Of a stretch of DNA of 37,946 bases, positions 7,471 through 15,745 are shown piece by piece (position 1 is the first letter of the stretch; each line of letters opens with the position of its first letter). Origin of the DNA: Oscillospiraceae bacterium (GTDB lineage: Bacteria; Bacillota; Clostridia; Oscillospirales; Oscillospiraceae); NCBI GenBank assembly GCA_017429835.1, contig JAFROD010000026.1, positions 1 through 37,946 of the forward strand, given 5' to 3'. The notes below the pieces were generated by a model. That model was given only the letters and a program-made list of their open reading frames with translations, had not been told where the DNA came from and made no database searches. The position numbers and the translations under genes are program-made.

Positions 7471-7926
7471 CTATGTTCCGCTGTCGCTCGGATCCGTTGT
7501 GATCACGTCGCCGTCGGAGAGAACGATCTCCAGCTCCGGCAGCAGGCGATCCTGCTTTTCCATCGTCCCGGCAAAGGTACCGGTGAAGGTGACCTCGACG
7601 CTGATCTCCGCGCCGGCGGATATGTAGAACGCCGTGCGCATCGGCTCGGACGTGTCGTGCGCGAGCAGCCGGCTTTCCTTTACCAGCCCGCCGCGCACGT
7701 CCTCGTCAAAATTTCCGTAGACAGAGACCGTTTGCGCCCGATCCGCGGTGTTCTTCAAGCAGAGCAGACATTTGAACTGCACCCGGTCGCCGACGACCTC
7801 GAAATCGCTGAACCAGGAGTCCTCCTTCCGCAGGACGACGCAGCATTTGTCCGACGCGCACGCCGCGACCGAAGCGGCGATGCATAGAAGCAGCAACACG
7901 CAGATCGTTCGCTTCAGTCTTTTCAT
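7471..7926 (-). CDS. Putative lipoprotein
   Basis: A 151-residue predicted lipoprotein: MKRLKRT, a hydrophobic core, then ASVAAC with the lipid Cys at about 23. The mature part has features of a beta-sandwich: FSDFEVVGDRVQFKCLLCLKN and a FYISAGAEISVEVTFTGTF strand-rich segment, which resemble extracytoplasmic DUF-type immunoglobulin-like domains. The family is not recognised. Its N-terminal 25 residues resemble those of the lipoprotein at 7066-7434, and both share a 17-base leader string (7431-7447 and 7923-7939). It lies 20 bases after the PDZ gene in the two-component operon. A role as sensor partner or cell-envelope effector is only inferred. Confidence 0.78.
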   Translation of the reverse strand: MKRLKRTICVLLLLCIAASVAACASDKCCVVLRKEDSWFSDFEVVGDRVQFKCLLCLKNTADRAQTVSVYGNFDEDVRGGLVKESRLLAHDTSEPMRTAFYISAGAEISVEVTFTGTFAGTMEKQDRLLPELEIVLSDGDVITTDPSDSGT

Positions 7927-7946
7927 CGTCGTTTCCTCCTGTTGGT

Positions 7947-8435
7947 TTACTCTGCGGGCAGCGCGATCTCGATCTCTTCGCCGCTGCGGTAGAGCTCGAT
8001 CTGCACCCGCTCCCCATCATCACAGCCGTTCAGAAGCGATTGGCAGTCCGCCGCGCTGTCCGGTACTTCCCCACCGATGCGGACGATCACGTCGCCCGGC
8101 AGGATCCCCGCGTGCGCTGCGGTGCCGTCCTCGTCCACCTGCCCGACGATCACGCCGTTCGGCAGGTTCCAGTAACGCTGCTGCGTTTCGTCCAGCTCGC
8201 AGATCAGCATGCCGCAGACCTCGGTCTGCTCCTGCCGGCAATCCTCCGGCTGCAGCGTCAGCTTTCTCTGCTCGGTCGGCGCGGTGCGTACAGACGCCGG
8301 CTCCTTCTTCTGCAGATACGGGATCACAAACGGAAGCGCACTCACCGCCAGCAGCGCGATCACCAGTCCGATCGCCAGTCCGACGTAGGAGCTTCCGCTC
8401 TTCGGTTGTCTGCCCGTGCCGTAATAATCCGGCAT
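7947..8435 (-). CDS. Membrane-anchored PDZ protein lacking a protease
   Basis: A 162-residue protein: a short cytoplasmic N-terminus (MPDYYGTGRQPKSGSS), one membrane helix (about 18-41), a linker, and a C-terminal PDZ domain (about 70-162) with VIVGQVDEDGTAAHAGILPGDVIVRIGG, the carboxylate-binding and PGD segments of HtrA-type PDZ domains. The topology is that of membrane HtrA/DegP-like proteases, but the trypsin-like domain with its His-Asp-Ser triad is absent. It lies between the histidine kinase and two lipoproteins, so it may bind C-termini of misfolded or lipidated envelope proteins as a signal input. That role is inferred. Start ATG 8435 has only a weak GGAAG upstream. Confidence 0.85.
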   Translation of the reverse strand: MPDYYGTGRQPKSGSSYVGLAIGLVIALLAVSALPFVIPYLQKKEPASVRTAPTEQRKLTLQPEDCRQEQTEVCGMLICELDETQQRYWNLPNGVIVGQVDEDGTAAHAGILPGDVIVRIGGEVPDSAADCQSLLNGCDDGERVQIELYRSGEEIEIALPAE

Positions 8436-8466
8436 TCTCGGATCTTCCGTTGTGCTCCCCTCCTTC

Positions 8467-9885
8467 CTATTTGCTCAGGGGCATGGTAAAGGTAAATTCC
8501 GTCATTCCGTCGCGGCTGGTCACGTAGATGTCCTCGCCGTGCGCCAGCACGATGGTCTTGACGATATACAGCCCGAGTCCCGCGCCGTCGCGGTCGGTCG
8601 AGCGGCTCTTGTCCGTCTTGTGGAAGCGGTCGAAGATCAGCGGAAGCTCCTCCGCCGGGATCGTCGGACCGGTATTGCCGACGGTCACGACCGCGCTGTT
8701 GCCGCGCGGCTTGACGCGCACCGAGAGCGTGCCGCCCTCGTTGACGAATTTGACCGCGTTATCCATCAGGTTATACAGCACCTGCGTCACCGCGTCGGGC
8801 AGCGCGTGCACGCGCACGCCCAGTTCCGGCATGTCGATATCCACGTTCAGTTTTTTGCGGTTGATCCGCTGCTCAAAGCTCAGCAGTGCCTGCCCCGCCG
8901 CCTCGCAGATGTCGAAATCCGCGAGCTGATCCTGCGGGATACCCTGATCGCGCAGACGCGATACGTCGAGCATATTGCGCACCAGACGCGACAGGCGGCG
9001 CACCTCGGTGGAGACGAGATTCATGTAGTAATAATGCTTCTCCTCCGGGATCGTGCCGTCGATCATGCCGTCGAGGTAGCCCGCGATCGTCGTCATCGGC
9101 GTCTTCAGCTCGTGGCTGACATTGGCGACGAATTCCTGCCGCACCCGCTCGGAGTTCTGCAGCGCAACGGTCATGTTGTTGAACGCGACCGCCATCTCCT
9201 CGATCTCCTCGTTCTGATGGCCGGTCGGAACGCGCACGTTGTAATCGCCGTGGGCGATCTGCTTCGCCGCCGCCGCCATATCGCGGATCGGCTTCGTCTC
9301 GCGGCGCGTCAGATAGGGCGTAGCGATGATTGCTGCGATGAAGACGAGCAGCGCGACCATCGCAAATATCCGCAGCGTCCGTCCCGTCAACTGCGTCAGC
9401 GCCGCACGCGGCATGGAGACGAGAATGATGCACAGGGGTCTGCCGTCTTCCAGCAGGACGGGGATCGCAACGGCAAGGCGTTCCTCGCCGTAGAGCTGCG
9501 ACGCCGCGACGTCCATGCTCATGCTGCCCTCCCGGAACAGCAGGTCGGCGTCCTTTTCCCCGATGCTGCGCCCCAAATGCTCGCACGCCTGAATGTCCGC
9601 CGCGCAGATGCGCACCGTACCCTCGGCGTCGCAGATCAGGATATCGTTGCCCGACGCGCTCGCGGCAACGGAGAGATTGGTGCGGAAGCTCCAGTCGTTC
9701 AGATACGCCGCGCTGTACGCCTTGACCAGTCCGCCGACGCTGTCGGCGGTGCTGCGCAGGGAGTTTTCCTCAGTCTGCATGATGTAGCGCGTAAACAGCG
9801 CGCGGAAGGACACGCCGAGCAGGATCGTCGCACCCAGCAGAATGCAGAGGATCAGCGTCAGGTGCCTTCGGAACGTCGTTTTCAT
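8467..9885 (-). CDS. Sensor histidine kinase
   Basis: A 472-residue membrane kinase. It has a membrane helix (about 9-30), an extracytoplasmic sensor of about 130 residues (PAS-like/CACHE-like size), a second helix (about 170-193), HAMP linker (about 194-245), and HisKA with the phosphoacceptor in FVANVSHELKTP (His258). It then has HATPase_c with N-box (NLMDNAVKF, about 372-380), a GNTG box and a G2 box (DGAGLGLYIVK, about 433-443). Its start overlaps the response-regulator stop by 4 bases, so the pair is translationally coupled. The layout matches PhoR/ResE/VicK-like kinases that monitor the envelope. The signal sensed is unknown. Confidence 0.95.
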   Translation of the reverse strand: MKTTFRRHLTLILCILLGATILLGVSFRALFTRYIMQTEENSLRSTADSVGGLVKAYSAAYLNDWSFRTNLSVAASASGNDILICDAEGTVRICAADIQACEHLGRSIGEKDADLLFREGSMSMDVAASQLYGEERLAVAIPVLLEDGRPLCIILVSMPRAALTQLTGRTLRIFAMVALLVFIAAIIATPYLTRRETKPIRDMAAAAKQIAHGDYNVRVPTGHQNEEIEEMAVAFNNMTVALQNSERVRQEFVANVSHELKTPMTTIAGYLDGMIDGTIPEEKHYYYMNLVSTEVRRLSRLVRNMLDVSRLRDQGIPQDQLADFDICEAAGQALLSFEQRINRKKLNVDIDMPELGVRVHALPDAVTQVLYNLMDNAVKFVNEGGTLSVRVKPRGNSAVVTVGNTGPTIPAEELPLIFDRFHKTDKSRSTDRDGAGLGLYIVKTIVLAHGEDIYVTSRDGMTEFTFTMPLSK

Positions 9886-10571
9886 CTGCCGGCGACCTCA
9901 AACTTGTATCCGACCGACCAGACGGTCTTCAGCTCCCACTGGTCGGAAACGCCCTCCAGCTTTTCGCGCAGGCGCTTCACGTGCACGTCCACGGTGCGGG
10001 TATCGCCGAAATAGTCGAAGCCCCAGACCTCGTCCAGGAGCTGATTTCTCGTGTAGACGCGGTTCGGCGTGGAGGCGAGGTGGTACAGAAGCTCCATCTC
10101 CTTCGGCGGAGTCGGGATCTTCTTGCCGTCCACGGTCAGCTCGAAGGCGTCCATGTCGATCACGAGCTTGTCGAAGACCAGCTTGCGCGACGCCTTCTCC
10201 GGCTCGATCCCGCTGCGGCGCAGCACCGCCTCGATCCGCGCCAGCACCTCTTTCATCTCAAAGGGCTTCGTAATGTAGTCGTCCGCGCCGGTTTTGAGTC
10301 CCTGCACCTTGTCCTCCGTCTCGCTCTTGGCGGTCAGCATGATGATCGGCGTCTTGGACTCCGCGCGGATCGTGCGGCAGACGCCCCAGCCGTCCATGCC
10401 GGGCAGCATCACGTCCAGCAGCACCAGCGCGGGCTGCAGCTCACGAAACTGCTTCACGCCCTTCAGCCCGTCCGGCGCGATGGAGACCTCGTAGCCCTCT
10501 TTTTCCAGATATAACCGCAGAAGATCCGCGATATTGTTATCGTCCTCAACGATCAGAACGGTTTTCGCCAT
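9882..10571 (-). CDS. OmpR/PhoB-family response regulator
   Basis: A 229-residue regulator. The receiver domain (1-120) shows the acidic pair D10/D11, phosphoacceptor D53 in LLDVMLPGMDG, T80 and K102. The C-terminal winged helix (about 130-225) has RNQLLDEVWGFDYFGDTRTVDVHVKRLREKL, with the recognition helix in the RTVDVHVKRLR part. It activates or represses promoters when phosphorylated by the kinase encoded next. It is the first gene of a five-gene operon and probably controls it. Start ATG 10571 with AGGAGGG upstream. Confidence 0.96.
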   Translation of the reverse strand: MAKTVLIVEDDNNIADLLRLYLEKEGYEVSIAPDGLKGVKQFRELQPALVLLDVMLPGMDGWGVCRTIRAESKTPIIMLTAKSETEDKVQGLKTGADDYITKPFEMKEVLARIEAVLRRSGIEPEKASRKLVFDKLVIDMDAFELTVDGKKIPTPPKEMELLYHLASTPNRVYTRNQLLDEVWGFDYFGDTRTVDVHVKRLREKLEGVSDQWELKTVWSVGYKFEVAGR

Positions 10572-10643
10572 GGTCGTGCCCTCCTGTATTCTCTGTATTT
10601 CCGCTGCGCTGCGCTGCGCGCGCTTTCGTCCGTTTCTTTTTCC

Positions 10644-10671
10644 ATTATAACCCCAAATTCCCGTTTTGGGT
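10644..10671 (-). promoter_or_regulatory. Candidate promoter of the two-component operon
   Basis: TATAAT on the minus strand at 10644-10649, with no good -35 at 16-18 bases (TTGTTC lies 22 bases away). Between the two, 10650-10671 is an imperfect inverted repeat (ACCC...GGGT arms), as expected where an activator such as the operon's own regulator helps a weak -35. The binding is inferred. Confidence 0.4.
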
Positions 10672-10679
10672 GAACAATT

Positions 10680-10983
10680 TGTAAAAACGAAGGATTTTGT
10701 ACGCAGCCGCGAATAAGTTTGCCATAATAAAATTATGTAAACTGAAAAGAACGGGAACGACCCTGTTCAGAACTGCGGGGGACGGAATGCGGGACGAACC
10801 GTCCGCCGCCTCGCCGCGAGCCGCCTTGTTCCGCAAGCCGTCCCGTCCGCCGCTAGCCGCGGCAATGCGGGGAGGGCGGCTCCGCTTCCCTCCGTGCGGG
10901 AGGCGGCAACCCTGCGGGGCGGCGCGGCAGGAATGGCTCTGCGAAAACAATTCCTCCCGATTTTTCTTGTAATTCCAGACCGG
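10680..10983. other. Gene-free intergenic stretch, very GC-rich
   Basis: No gene or clear terminator is seen. About 10775-10930 is unusually GC-rich, with short G and C blocks (repeated GCCGC, GGCGGC and GGACGG/CCGTCC words) that can fold in several ways. It looks like a degraded interspersed element. The nearest signals are the promoters of the divergent operons on either side. Confidence 0.4.
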
Positions 10984-11010
10984 TTGTGGTAGGATATACT
11001 AAATTATAAT
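10984..11010 (+). promoter_or_regulatory. Candidate promoter of the one-carbon operon
   Basis: TTGTGG (10984-10989), 15 bases, TATAAT (11005-11010). The spacing is short; TTGTAA-17-TAGGAT slightly upstream is an alternative. The predicted leader is about 50 bases and shows no riboswitch fold that I can recognise. Confidence 0.5.
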
Positions 11011-11066
11011 GGTAAAGTATAGGCATTCGCAATCGGTGCCTTCGACGCTTTGCAAGGAGAATTGCC

Positions 11067-12872
11067 ATGATCGAATTTCACGACGGAACGTATACGGACG
11101 TAAACGGCGGCGTCAAGCTCGACCCGACCGTTTACAAGGACTGGCAGATCGCCGAGGAAGCGGAAAAGTCGCTTCCCCTGGTGGAATATTTCCGCGAAAA
11201 GCTGGGCTTACTGCCCGATGAGATCATTCCCTACGGCAAGACGCCGAAGCTGGATTTCATTAAGATCATGGATCGTCTCAAGGATCGGCCGGACGGCAAA
11301 TTCATCGAGGTGACCGCCATCACGCCCACGCCGCTCGGCGAGGGCAAGTCCACGACCTCCCTCGGTCTGATCGAGGGTCTGGGCAAACTCGGTAAAAACG
11401 TCGGCGGTTGTCTGCGGCAGCCCTCCGGCGGCCCGACGATGAACGTCAAAGGCACGGCTGCCGGCGGCGGCAACGCCCTGTTAATGCCGATGACCGAGTT
11501 CTCCCTCGGTCTGACCGGCGACATCAACGACATCATGAACGCGCACAACCTCGCGATGGTCGCGCTGAACGCGCGCATGCAGCACGAGCGCAACTATGAC
11601 GACGCGACGCTTGCCAAGCGCGGATTGAAGCGTCTTGATATCGACCCGAAGCGGGTCGAATTCGGCTGGGTACTGGACTTCTGCGCGCAGGGTCTGCGCA
11701 ATATCATCATGGGCATCGGCGGCGACAAGGACGGCTATCTGATGGAGTCGAAGTGCGCCATCGCCGTCTCCTCGGAGCTGATGGCGATCCTCGCGGTCGC
11801 GCGTGACCTCAAGGATCTGCGCGAGCGGATCGGCAGGATCGTCGTCGCCTACGACCGCAAGGGAAATCCCGTGACGACCGAGGACTTGGAGGTCGCCGGC
11901 GCGATGACCGCGTGGATGCGCAACACGATCAACCCCACGATGTGCTACACCGTCGAGCATCAGCCGGTGCTGGTGCATGCGGGACCGTTTGCCAATATCG
12001 CCATCGGGCAGTCGTCCGTCATCGGCGACCGGCTGGCGCTCAAGCTCTTTGACTACCACGTGACCGAGTCCGGCTTCGCCGCCGACATCGGCTTTGAAAA
12101 GTTCTGGAACGTCAAGTGCCGCCTGTCCGGTCTGACCCCGCACGTCTCCGTCCTCGTGGCGACCGTCCGTGCGCTCAAGATGCACGGCGGCGGCCCGACG
12201 GTCGTGCCCGGCAGACCCCTTCCCGAGGAATACACGAAGGAGAATCTCGCGCTGCTTGAAAAGGGCTGCGACAACCTTTTCCACCACGTCAACACGATCA
12301 AAAAATCCGGCATCGTGCCGGTCGTCTGCATCAATCAGTTCTACACCGACACCGAAGCGGAGATCGCGCTCGTTCGAAAGCTCTGCGCTGCGCAGGGCGT
12401 GCGCTGCGCATTGTCGAATCACTGGCGTTACGGCGGTGAGGGCGCGCTGGAGCTGGCGCAGGCGGTCGTGGACGCCTGTGAGGAGCAGCATGAACTGAAA
12501 TTCCTCTACCCGCTGGAGCTGCCGCTGCGCGAGCGCGTCGAGCGGATCGCGACGGAGGTCTACGGCGCGGACGGCGTGGACTGGGCTCCGCTTGCGCTCG
12601 AAAAAGCGAAGCGGTTTGAGTCTGACCCGAAATACGCCGACTACTGCACGATGATGGTCAAAACGCACCTGTCGCTCAGCCATGAGCCGAGCTGGAAGGG
12701 CGTGCCGAAGGGCTGGCGGCTGCCGATCCGCGACGTTCTCGAGTACGGCGGCGCAAAATTCCTCTGCCCGATGGCGGGCACGATCTCCATGATGCCCGGC
12801 ACCGGCTCCGATCCCGCCTACCGCCGCATCGACGTCGACACCGAGACCGGCAAGGTCTCCGGCCTGTTTTGA
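11067..12872 (+). CDS. fhs: Formate-tetrahydrofolate ligase, eukaryote-like
   Basis: ATP-dependent ligase that joins formate to THF, feeding purine synthesis or acetogenesis. The 601-residue product exceeds the usual bacterial length of about 556. The P-loop is [11 protein letters not shown] (86-96), as in the ligase domain of eukaryotic C1-THF synthase, not the usual bacterial TPAGEGKTT. Other matches to that type are the [13 protein letters not shown] insertion (374-386) and [16 protein letters not shown] (532-547). Folate-stacking F425 (NQF) and W453 (NHW) and formate-site R117 (LRQPS) are kept. However, the normally conserved DxNDRxLR segment reads DFCAQGLR (204-211). Start ATG 11067 follows AAGGAG. 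It heads the one-carbon operon. Confidence 0.93.
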   Translation: MIEFHDGTYTDVNGGVKLDPTVYKDWQIAEEAEKSLPLVEYFREKLGLLPDEIIPYGKTPKLDFIKIMDRLKDRPDGKFIEVTAITPTPLGEGKSTTSLGLIEGLGKLGKNVGGCLRQPSGGPTMNVKGTAAGGGNALLMPMTEFSLGLTGDINDIMNAHNLAMVALNARMQHERNYDDATLAKRGLKRLDIDPKRVEFGWVLDFCAQGLRNIIMGIGGDKDGYLMESKCAIAVSSELMAILAVARDLKDLRERIGRIVVAYDRKGNPVTTEDLEVAGAMTAWMRNTINPTMCYTVEHQPVLVHAGPFANIAIGQSSVIGDRLALKLFDYHVTESGFAADIGFEKFWNVKCRLSGLTPHVSVLVATVRALKMHGGGPTVVPGRPLPEEYTKENLALLEKGCDNLFHHVNTIKKSGIVPVVCINQFYTDTEAEIALVRKLCAAQGVRCALSNHWRYGGEGALELAQAVVDACEEQHELKFLYPLELPLRERVERIATEVYGADGVDWAPLALEKAKRFESDPKYADYCTMMVKTHLSLSHEPSWKGVPKGWRLPIRDVLEYGGAKFLCPMAGTISMMPGTGSDPAYRRIDVDTETGKVSGLF

Positions 12873-12885
12873 GAGGAGAATGCCT

Positions 12886-13503
12886 ATGGATATGACGACT
12901 GCTTCGTGCAGAGACTTCGTCTCCGCACTAGCCTCCTCCGCACCCGCGCCCGGCGGCGGCGGCGCTGCCGCGCTGGTCGGCGCGATCGGCGCGGCGCTCG
13001 GCAACATGGTCGGCGCGCTGACGGTCGGTAGGAAGAAATACACCGACGCTGAAGAAGCGCTGCGTGCGCTGATGGCAAAATGCGACGCTCTGCAGGCGGA
13101 GCTTCTGGATCAGGTCGCCGCCGATGAAGCCGGCTTCCTGCCGCTCGCGAAGGCGTACGGCATTCCGAAGGACGACCCGACGCGCGACGCACAGCTTGAA
13201 GCAGCGTCCGTCGCCGCCTGTCAGACCCCGCTGCGCATCATGGAATTGTGCTGCGAGGCGCTGGACGCGGTCGCCGTGTTCGCCGAAAAGGGCTCGAAAC
13301 TTGCGATCTCCGACGCAGGCTGCGCCGCAGTGACGCTCAAGGCGGCGCTGCAGGCCGCGTCGCTCAACGTATTCATCAACACCAAGGGTCTGACGGATCG
13401 CGCCCGCGCGGACGCGCTGAATCAGAAGTGCCAGACGATGCTGGAACACGGCGCGCTGGCAGATCAGATTTTCGCGGAGATCAAAGACGGATTTCTCGCG
13501 TAA
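12886..13503 (+). CDS. fchA: Methenyl-THF cyclohydrolase (FTCD family)
   Basis: A 205-residue all-helical protein of the formiminotransferase-cyclodeaminase family. Stand-alone FchA in clostridia and methylotrophs converts 5,10-methenyl-THF to 10-formyl-THF. Family signs: the N-terminal APAPGGGGAAALVGAIGAALGNMV glycine-rich segment (shown in part) and the helical pattern with AKAYGIPKDD. ATG 12886 is preferred: GGAG ends seven bases before it, whereas ATG 12880 is only one base from it. The gene lies 13 bases after fhs and 12 before folD. With a FolD lacking cyclohydrolase residues next door, FchA is probably the working cyclohydrolase of the pathway. Confidence 0.9.
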   Translation: MDMTTASCRDFVSALASSAPAPGGGGAAALVGAIGAALGNMVGALTVGRKKYTDAEEALRALMAKCDALQAELLDQVAADEAGFLPLAKAYGIPKDDPTRDAQLEAASVAACQTPLRIMELCCEALDAVAVFAEKGSKLAISDAGCAAVTLKAALQAASLNVFINTKGLTDRARADALNQKCQTMLEHGALADQIFAEIKDGFLA

Positions 13504-13515
13504 GGAGGGACGGCT

Positions 13516-14406
13516 ATGGCAAAAATCCTCTATGGAAAAGAAGCGGCGGACGCGCTGACCGCACGCCTTGCCGCCCGCGCTGCCGCGCTGTGGGAGCAGG
13601 GCGTCGTGCCGACGCTCGCGCTGATCCGTCTCGGTAACGACCCCTCCGACCGGAGCTACGAGACCGGCATCCGCAAACGCGCGGAGAAGGTCGGCGTCTC
13701 GGTGCGCGGGTTTTACCTGCCGGAAACTGCCGAAAAAGAGGCGGTCTTATCCGCGATCGACGCGCTGAACAAGGACGATTCCGTCCACGGCGTGCTGCTG
13801 TTCCGCCCGCTGCCGCAGCATTTGAAGGGCAACGAGGAGGAGATCACCTCCCGTCTCGACCCGAAAAAGGACGTGGACGGCATGACCCCACTGTCGAAAG
13901 CCGCCGTATTTTCAGGGCAGAGCGGGTGCGGTTTCGCGCCGTGTACGCCCGCCGCGTGCATGGAGCTTCTGGACTATTACGGTGTCGACTGCGCGGGCAA
14001 ACGCGCCGTCGTGATCGGCAGGAGCAAGCTCGTCGGCAAGCCCGCCGCAATGCTGCTTCTGAGCCGCGACGCGACCGTGACCGTCTGCCATACGAAGACC
14101 GGGAATCTGGCGGAGCTCTGCCGCGGCGCGGACGTCATCGTGACCGCGGCGCGGTCGCTGCGCCTGCTGACGGCGGACTTTGTCCGTCCCGGGCAGACCG
14201 TGATCGACGTTTCAACGGTCTGGGACGAGGCGAAGCCGAATGCGAAGGGCGGACTCGGCGCGTTCGCGGGCGACGCGGACTTTGCCGCAGTCGAGCCGAT
14301 CGTCGACGCGATCACGCCCGTACCCGGCGGCGTCGGCGCGGTGACGACCGCCGTGCTGATGGAGCACGTGATCGAAGCGGCGGAACGGGGAAACTGCCAT
14401 GCATAA
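13516..14406 (+). CDS. folD: Methylene-THF dehydrogenase (FolD, cyclohydrolase residues lost)
   Basis: FolD normally oxidises 5,10-methylene-THF with NAD(P) and hydrolyses methenyl-THF. This 296-residue copy keeps the dehydrogenase frame: Y48, the KDVDGMTP folate motif, the Rossmann segment VVIGRSKLVGKPAAMLLL and the C-terminal TPVPGGVGAVT. The catalytic cyclohydrolase Lys, four residues after the Tyr (E. coli K54 in YVASKRK), is I52 here (YETGIRK, ungapped alignment). The second cyclohydrolase residue, Gln in VQLPLP, is F96 (LFRPLP). It is therefore predicted to be a dehydrogenase only, paired with FchA upstream. Start ATG 13516 has AAGGAGGG six bases upstream. Confidence 0.92.
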   Translation: MAKILYGKEAADALTARLAARAAALWEQGVVPTLALIRLGNDPSDRSYETGIRKRAEKVGVSVRGFYLPETAEKEAVLSAIDALNKDDSVHGVLLFRPLPQHLKGNEEEITSRLDPKKDVDGMTPLSKAAVFSGQSGCGFAPCTPAACMELLDYYGVDCAGKRAVVIGRSKLVGKPAAMLLLSRDATVTVCHTKTGNLAELCRGADVIVTAARSLRLLTADFVRPGQTVIDVSTVWDEAKPNAKGGLGAFAGDADFAAVEPIVDAITPVPGGVGAVTTAVLMEHVIEAAERGNCHA

Positions 14407-15745
14407 GATCAAATCGCTTTCCAACGAAAACTTCCTGCGGCTGACGTTTTTCCTGTTCGCCGCGTTCTTCCTGCTCGCCGCAGTCTGCATGCCCGACCGC
14501 GCGGACGTGTTCCGCGGATTTTGGCGCATCGTCTCGCAGACGGCGAAAACGCCGACGAATTACTTTGATCCGACCTACGGCGGCTATGCAGGCACGTTTC
14601 TGAGCGTCGGCTGCGTGACGCTGATCGCCGCCGCCCTGTATCTTCTGCCGCACGCCAAGCCGAACGCGCCCTCCGTGGTCGCCGTGCTGCTGACCGCCGG
14701 ACTGTCGTTCTGGGGGATCAACCTCTTCAACATGTGGTTCGGCATGACCGGCGTCGCGCTCTATTGCGTCGTCAAAAAGCGTCCGCTCGGCTCGCAGGTC
14801 GATGCCCTGCTGTTCACGACGGGCATGGCGCCGCTGTTTTCCGATCTGATCCTCGCCTATCCGAATCCGCTTCCCGTCGGCTTCCGCTGGCAGGGTCTCC
14901 TGCTTGCCCTGCTGATCGGACTGCTGATCGGCTTCTTCCTTCCGGCGGGTCTGCAGTATTCGCCGCGGATCCACAAAAACTGCACCCTCTTTTCCGCCGC
15001 GATTCCGGTCGGCATGACCGCGTTTTTCCTGCGGGCGTTTCTCTACAACGTCCTCGGCGCGGCGCGCGGCACGACCGACGTCGGCCCGACCGCCGATCTC
15101 GTGGTCGCCTCCCACCCGATCGCAAATATCTTCTGCCTTGCGGTCTTCGCGGTCTGCATCGTCTTTGCCCTTGCCCTCGGCTGTAAGCCGCGTGACTACC
15201 TGAAGCTGCTGCGCGCCAGCGGCTATCAGGACGATTTCCTGCGGCAGCACGGCAAGGCGGCGACCATGATGAATTTCGGCGTGTTCGGTCTGTTCGTTCT
15301 GTTGTACTATAATATCGCCGCGCTGATGGGCGGCAGTGAGACCGTCTTCAACGCCGTCACGCTCGGCTGTATTTTCTGCATGCTCTCCACCGCCTGCGCA
15401 GGCTCGCACCCGTGCAACGTCTGGCCGGTCATGGTCGGCTACATCGGTGCGTCGTTTCTGTTCGGATGGATCAGCAAGGGGCTGATCGGCGGCGAATACC
15501 TGCACGCTATCGACGCGCAGGCGATGTTGGTCGGGCTGTGCTTCGCGGGCGGCTTATCGCCGCTGACCGGCCGCTACGGCTGGCCGTTCGGCATTCTCGC
15601 CGGCATTGCGCACTTCACCCTCGTCACGAGCGTGCCGCTGCTGCACGGCGGCTTCTGCCTGTATAACGGCGGCTTCACGGCAGCGTTCACCTGCATTTTG
15701 TTCGTGCCGATCTTGGAGCACTTCCTGACGAATAAACGGGACTGA
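14399..15745 (+). CDS. DUF1576-type polytopic membrane protein
   Basis: A 448-residue integral membrane protein with about 10-12 hydrophobic segments. I recognise it as resembling the DUF1576 family of unknown function, known mainly from clostridia. Marked motifs are NYFDPTYGGYAG (about 55-66), NLFNMWFGMTG (about 109-119), and TACAGSHPCNVWP (about 337-349). The ATG lies eight bases inside the folD coding region, after GGGGA, so translation is coupled to the one-carbon genes. The link suggests a transporter or channel for a one-carbon-related compound such as formate, but no substrate can be read. The stop codon lies within the terminator stem. Confidence 0.82.
   Translation: MHKIKSLSNENFLRLTFFLFAAFFLLAAVCMPDRADVFRGFWRIVSQTAKTPTNYFDPTYGGYAGTFLSVGCVTLIAAALYLLPHAKPNAPSVVAVLLTAGLSFWGINLFNMWFGMTGVALYCVVKKRPLGSQVDALLFTTGMAPLFSDLILAYPNPLPVGFRWQGLLLALLIGLLIGFFLPAGLQYSPRIHKNCTLFSAAIPVGMTAFFLRAFLYNVLGAARGTTDVGPTADLVVASHPIANIFCLAVFAVCIVFALALGCKPRDYLKLLRASGYQDDFLRQHGKAATMMNFGVFGLFVLLYYNIAALMGGSETVFNAVTLGCIFCMLSTACAGSHPCNVWPVMVGYIGASFLFGWISKGLIGGEYLHAIDAQAMLVGLCFAGGLSPLTGRYGWPFGILAGIAHFTLVTSVPLLHGGFCLYNGGFTAAFTCILFVPILEHFLTNKRD

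Noticed and set aside
10680..10983. Gene in the GC-rich gap between the two-component and one-carbon operons
   Set aside because: Frames here are short, Arg/Pro/Ala-rich and without ribosome sites.
11011..11066. Folate (THF) or other riboswitch upstream of fhs
   Set aside because: The leader is only about 50 bases and I found no conserved riboswitch core or terminator-type stem.
11481..13043. 520-codon minus-strand frame opposite fhs
   Set aside because: Shadow of fhs and fchA: low-complexity Asp/Arg/His/Val composition and no motifs.
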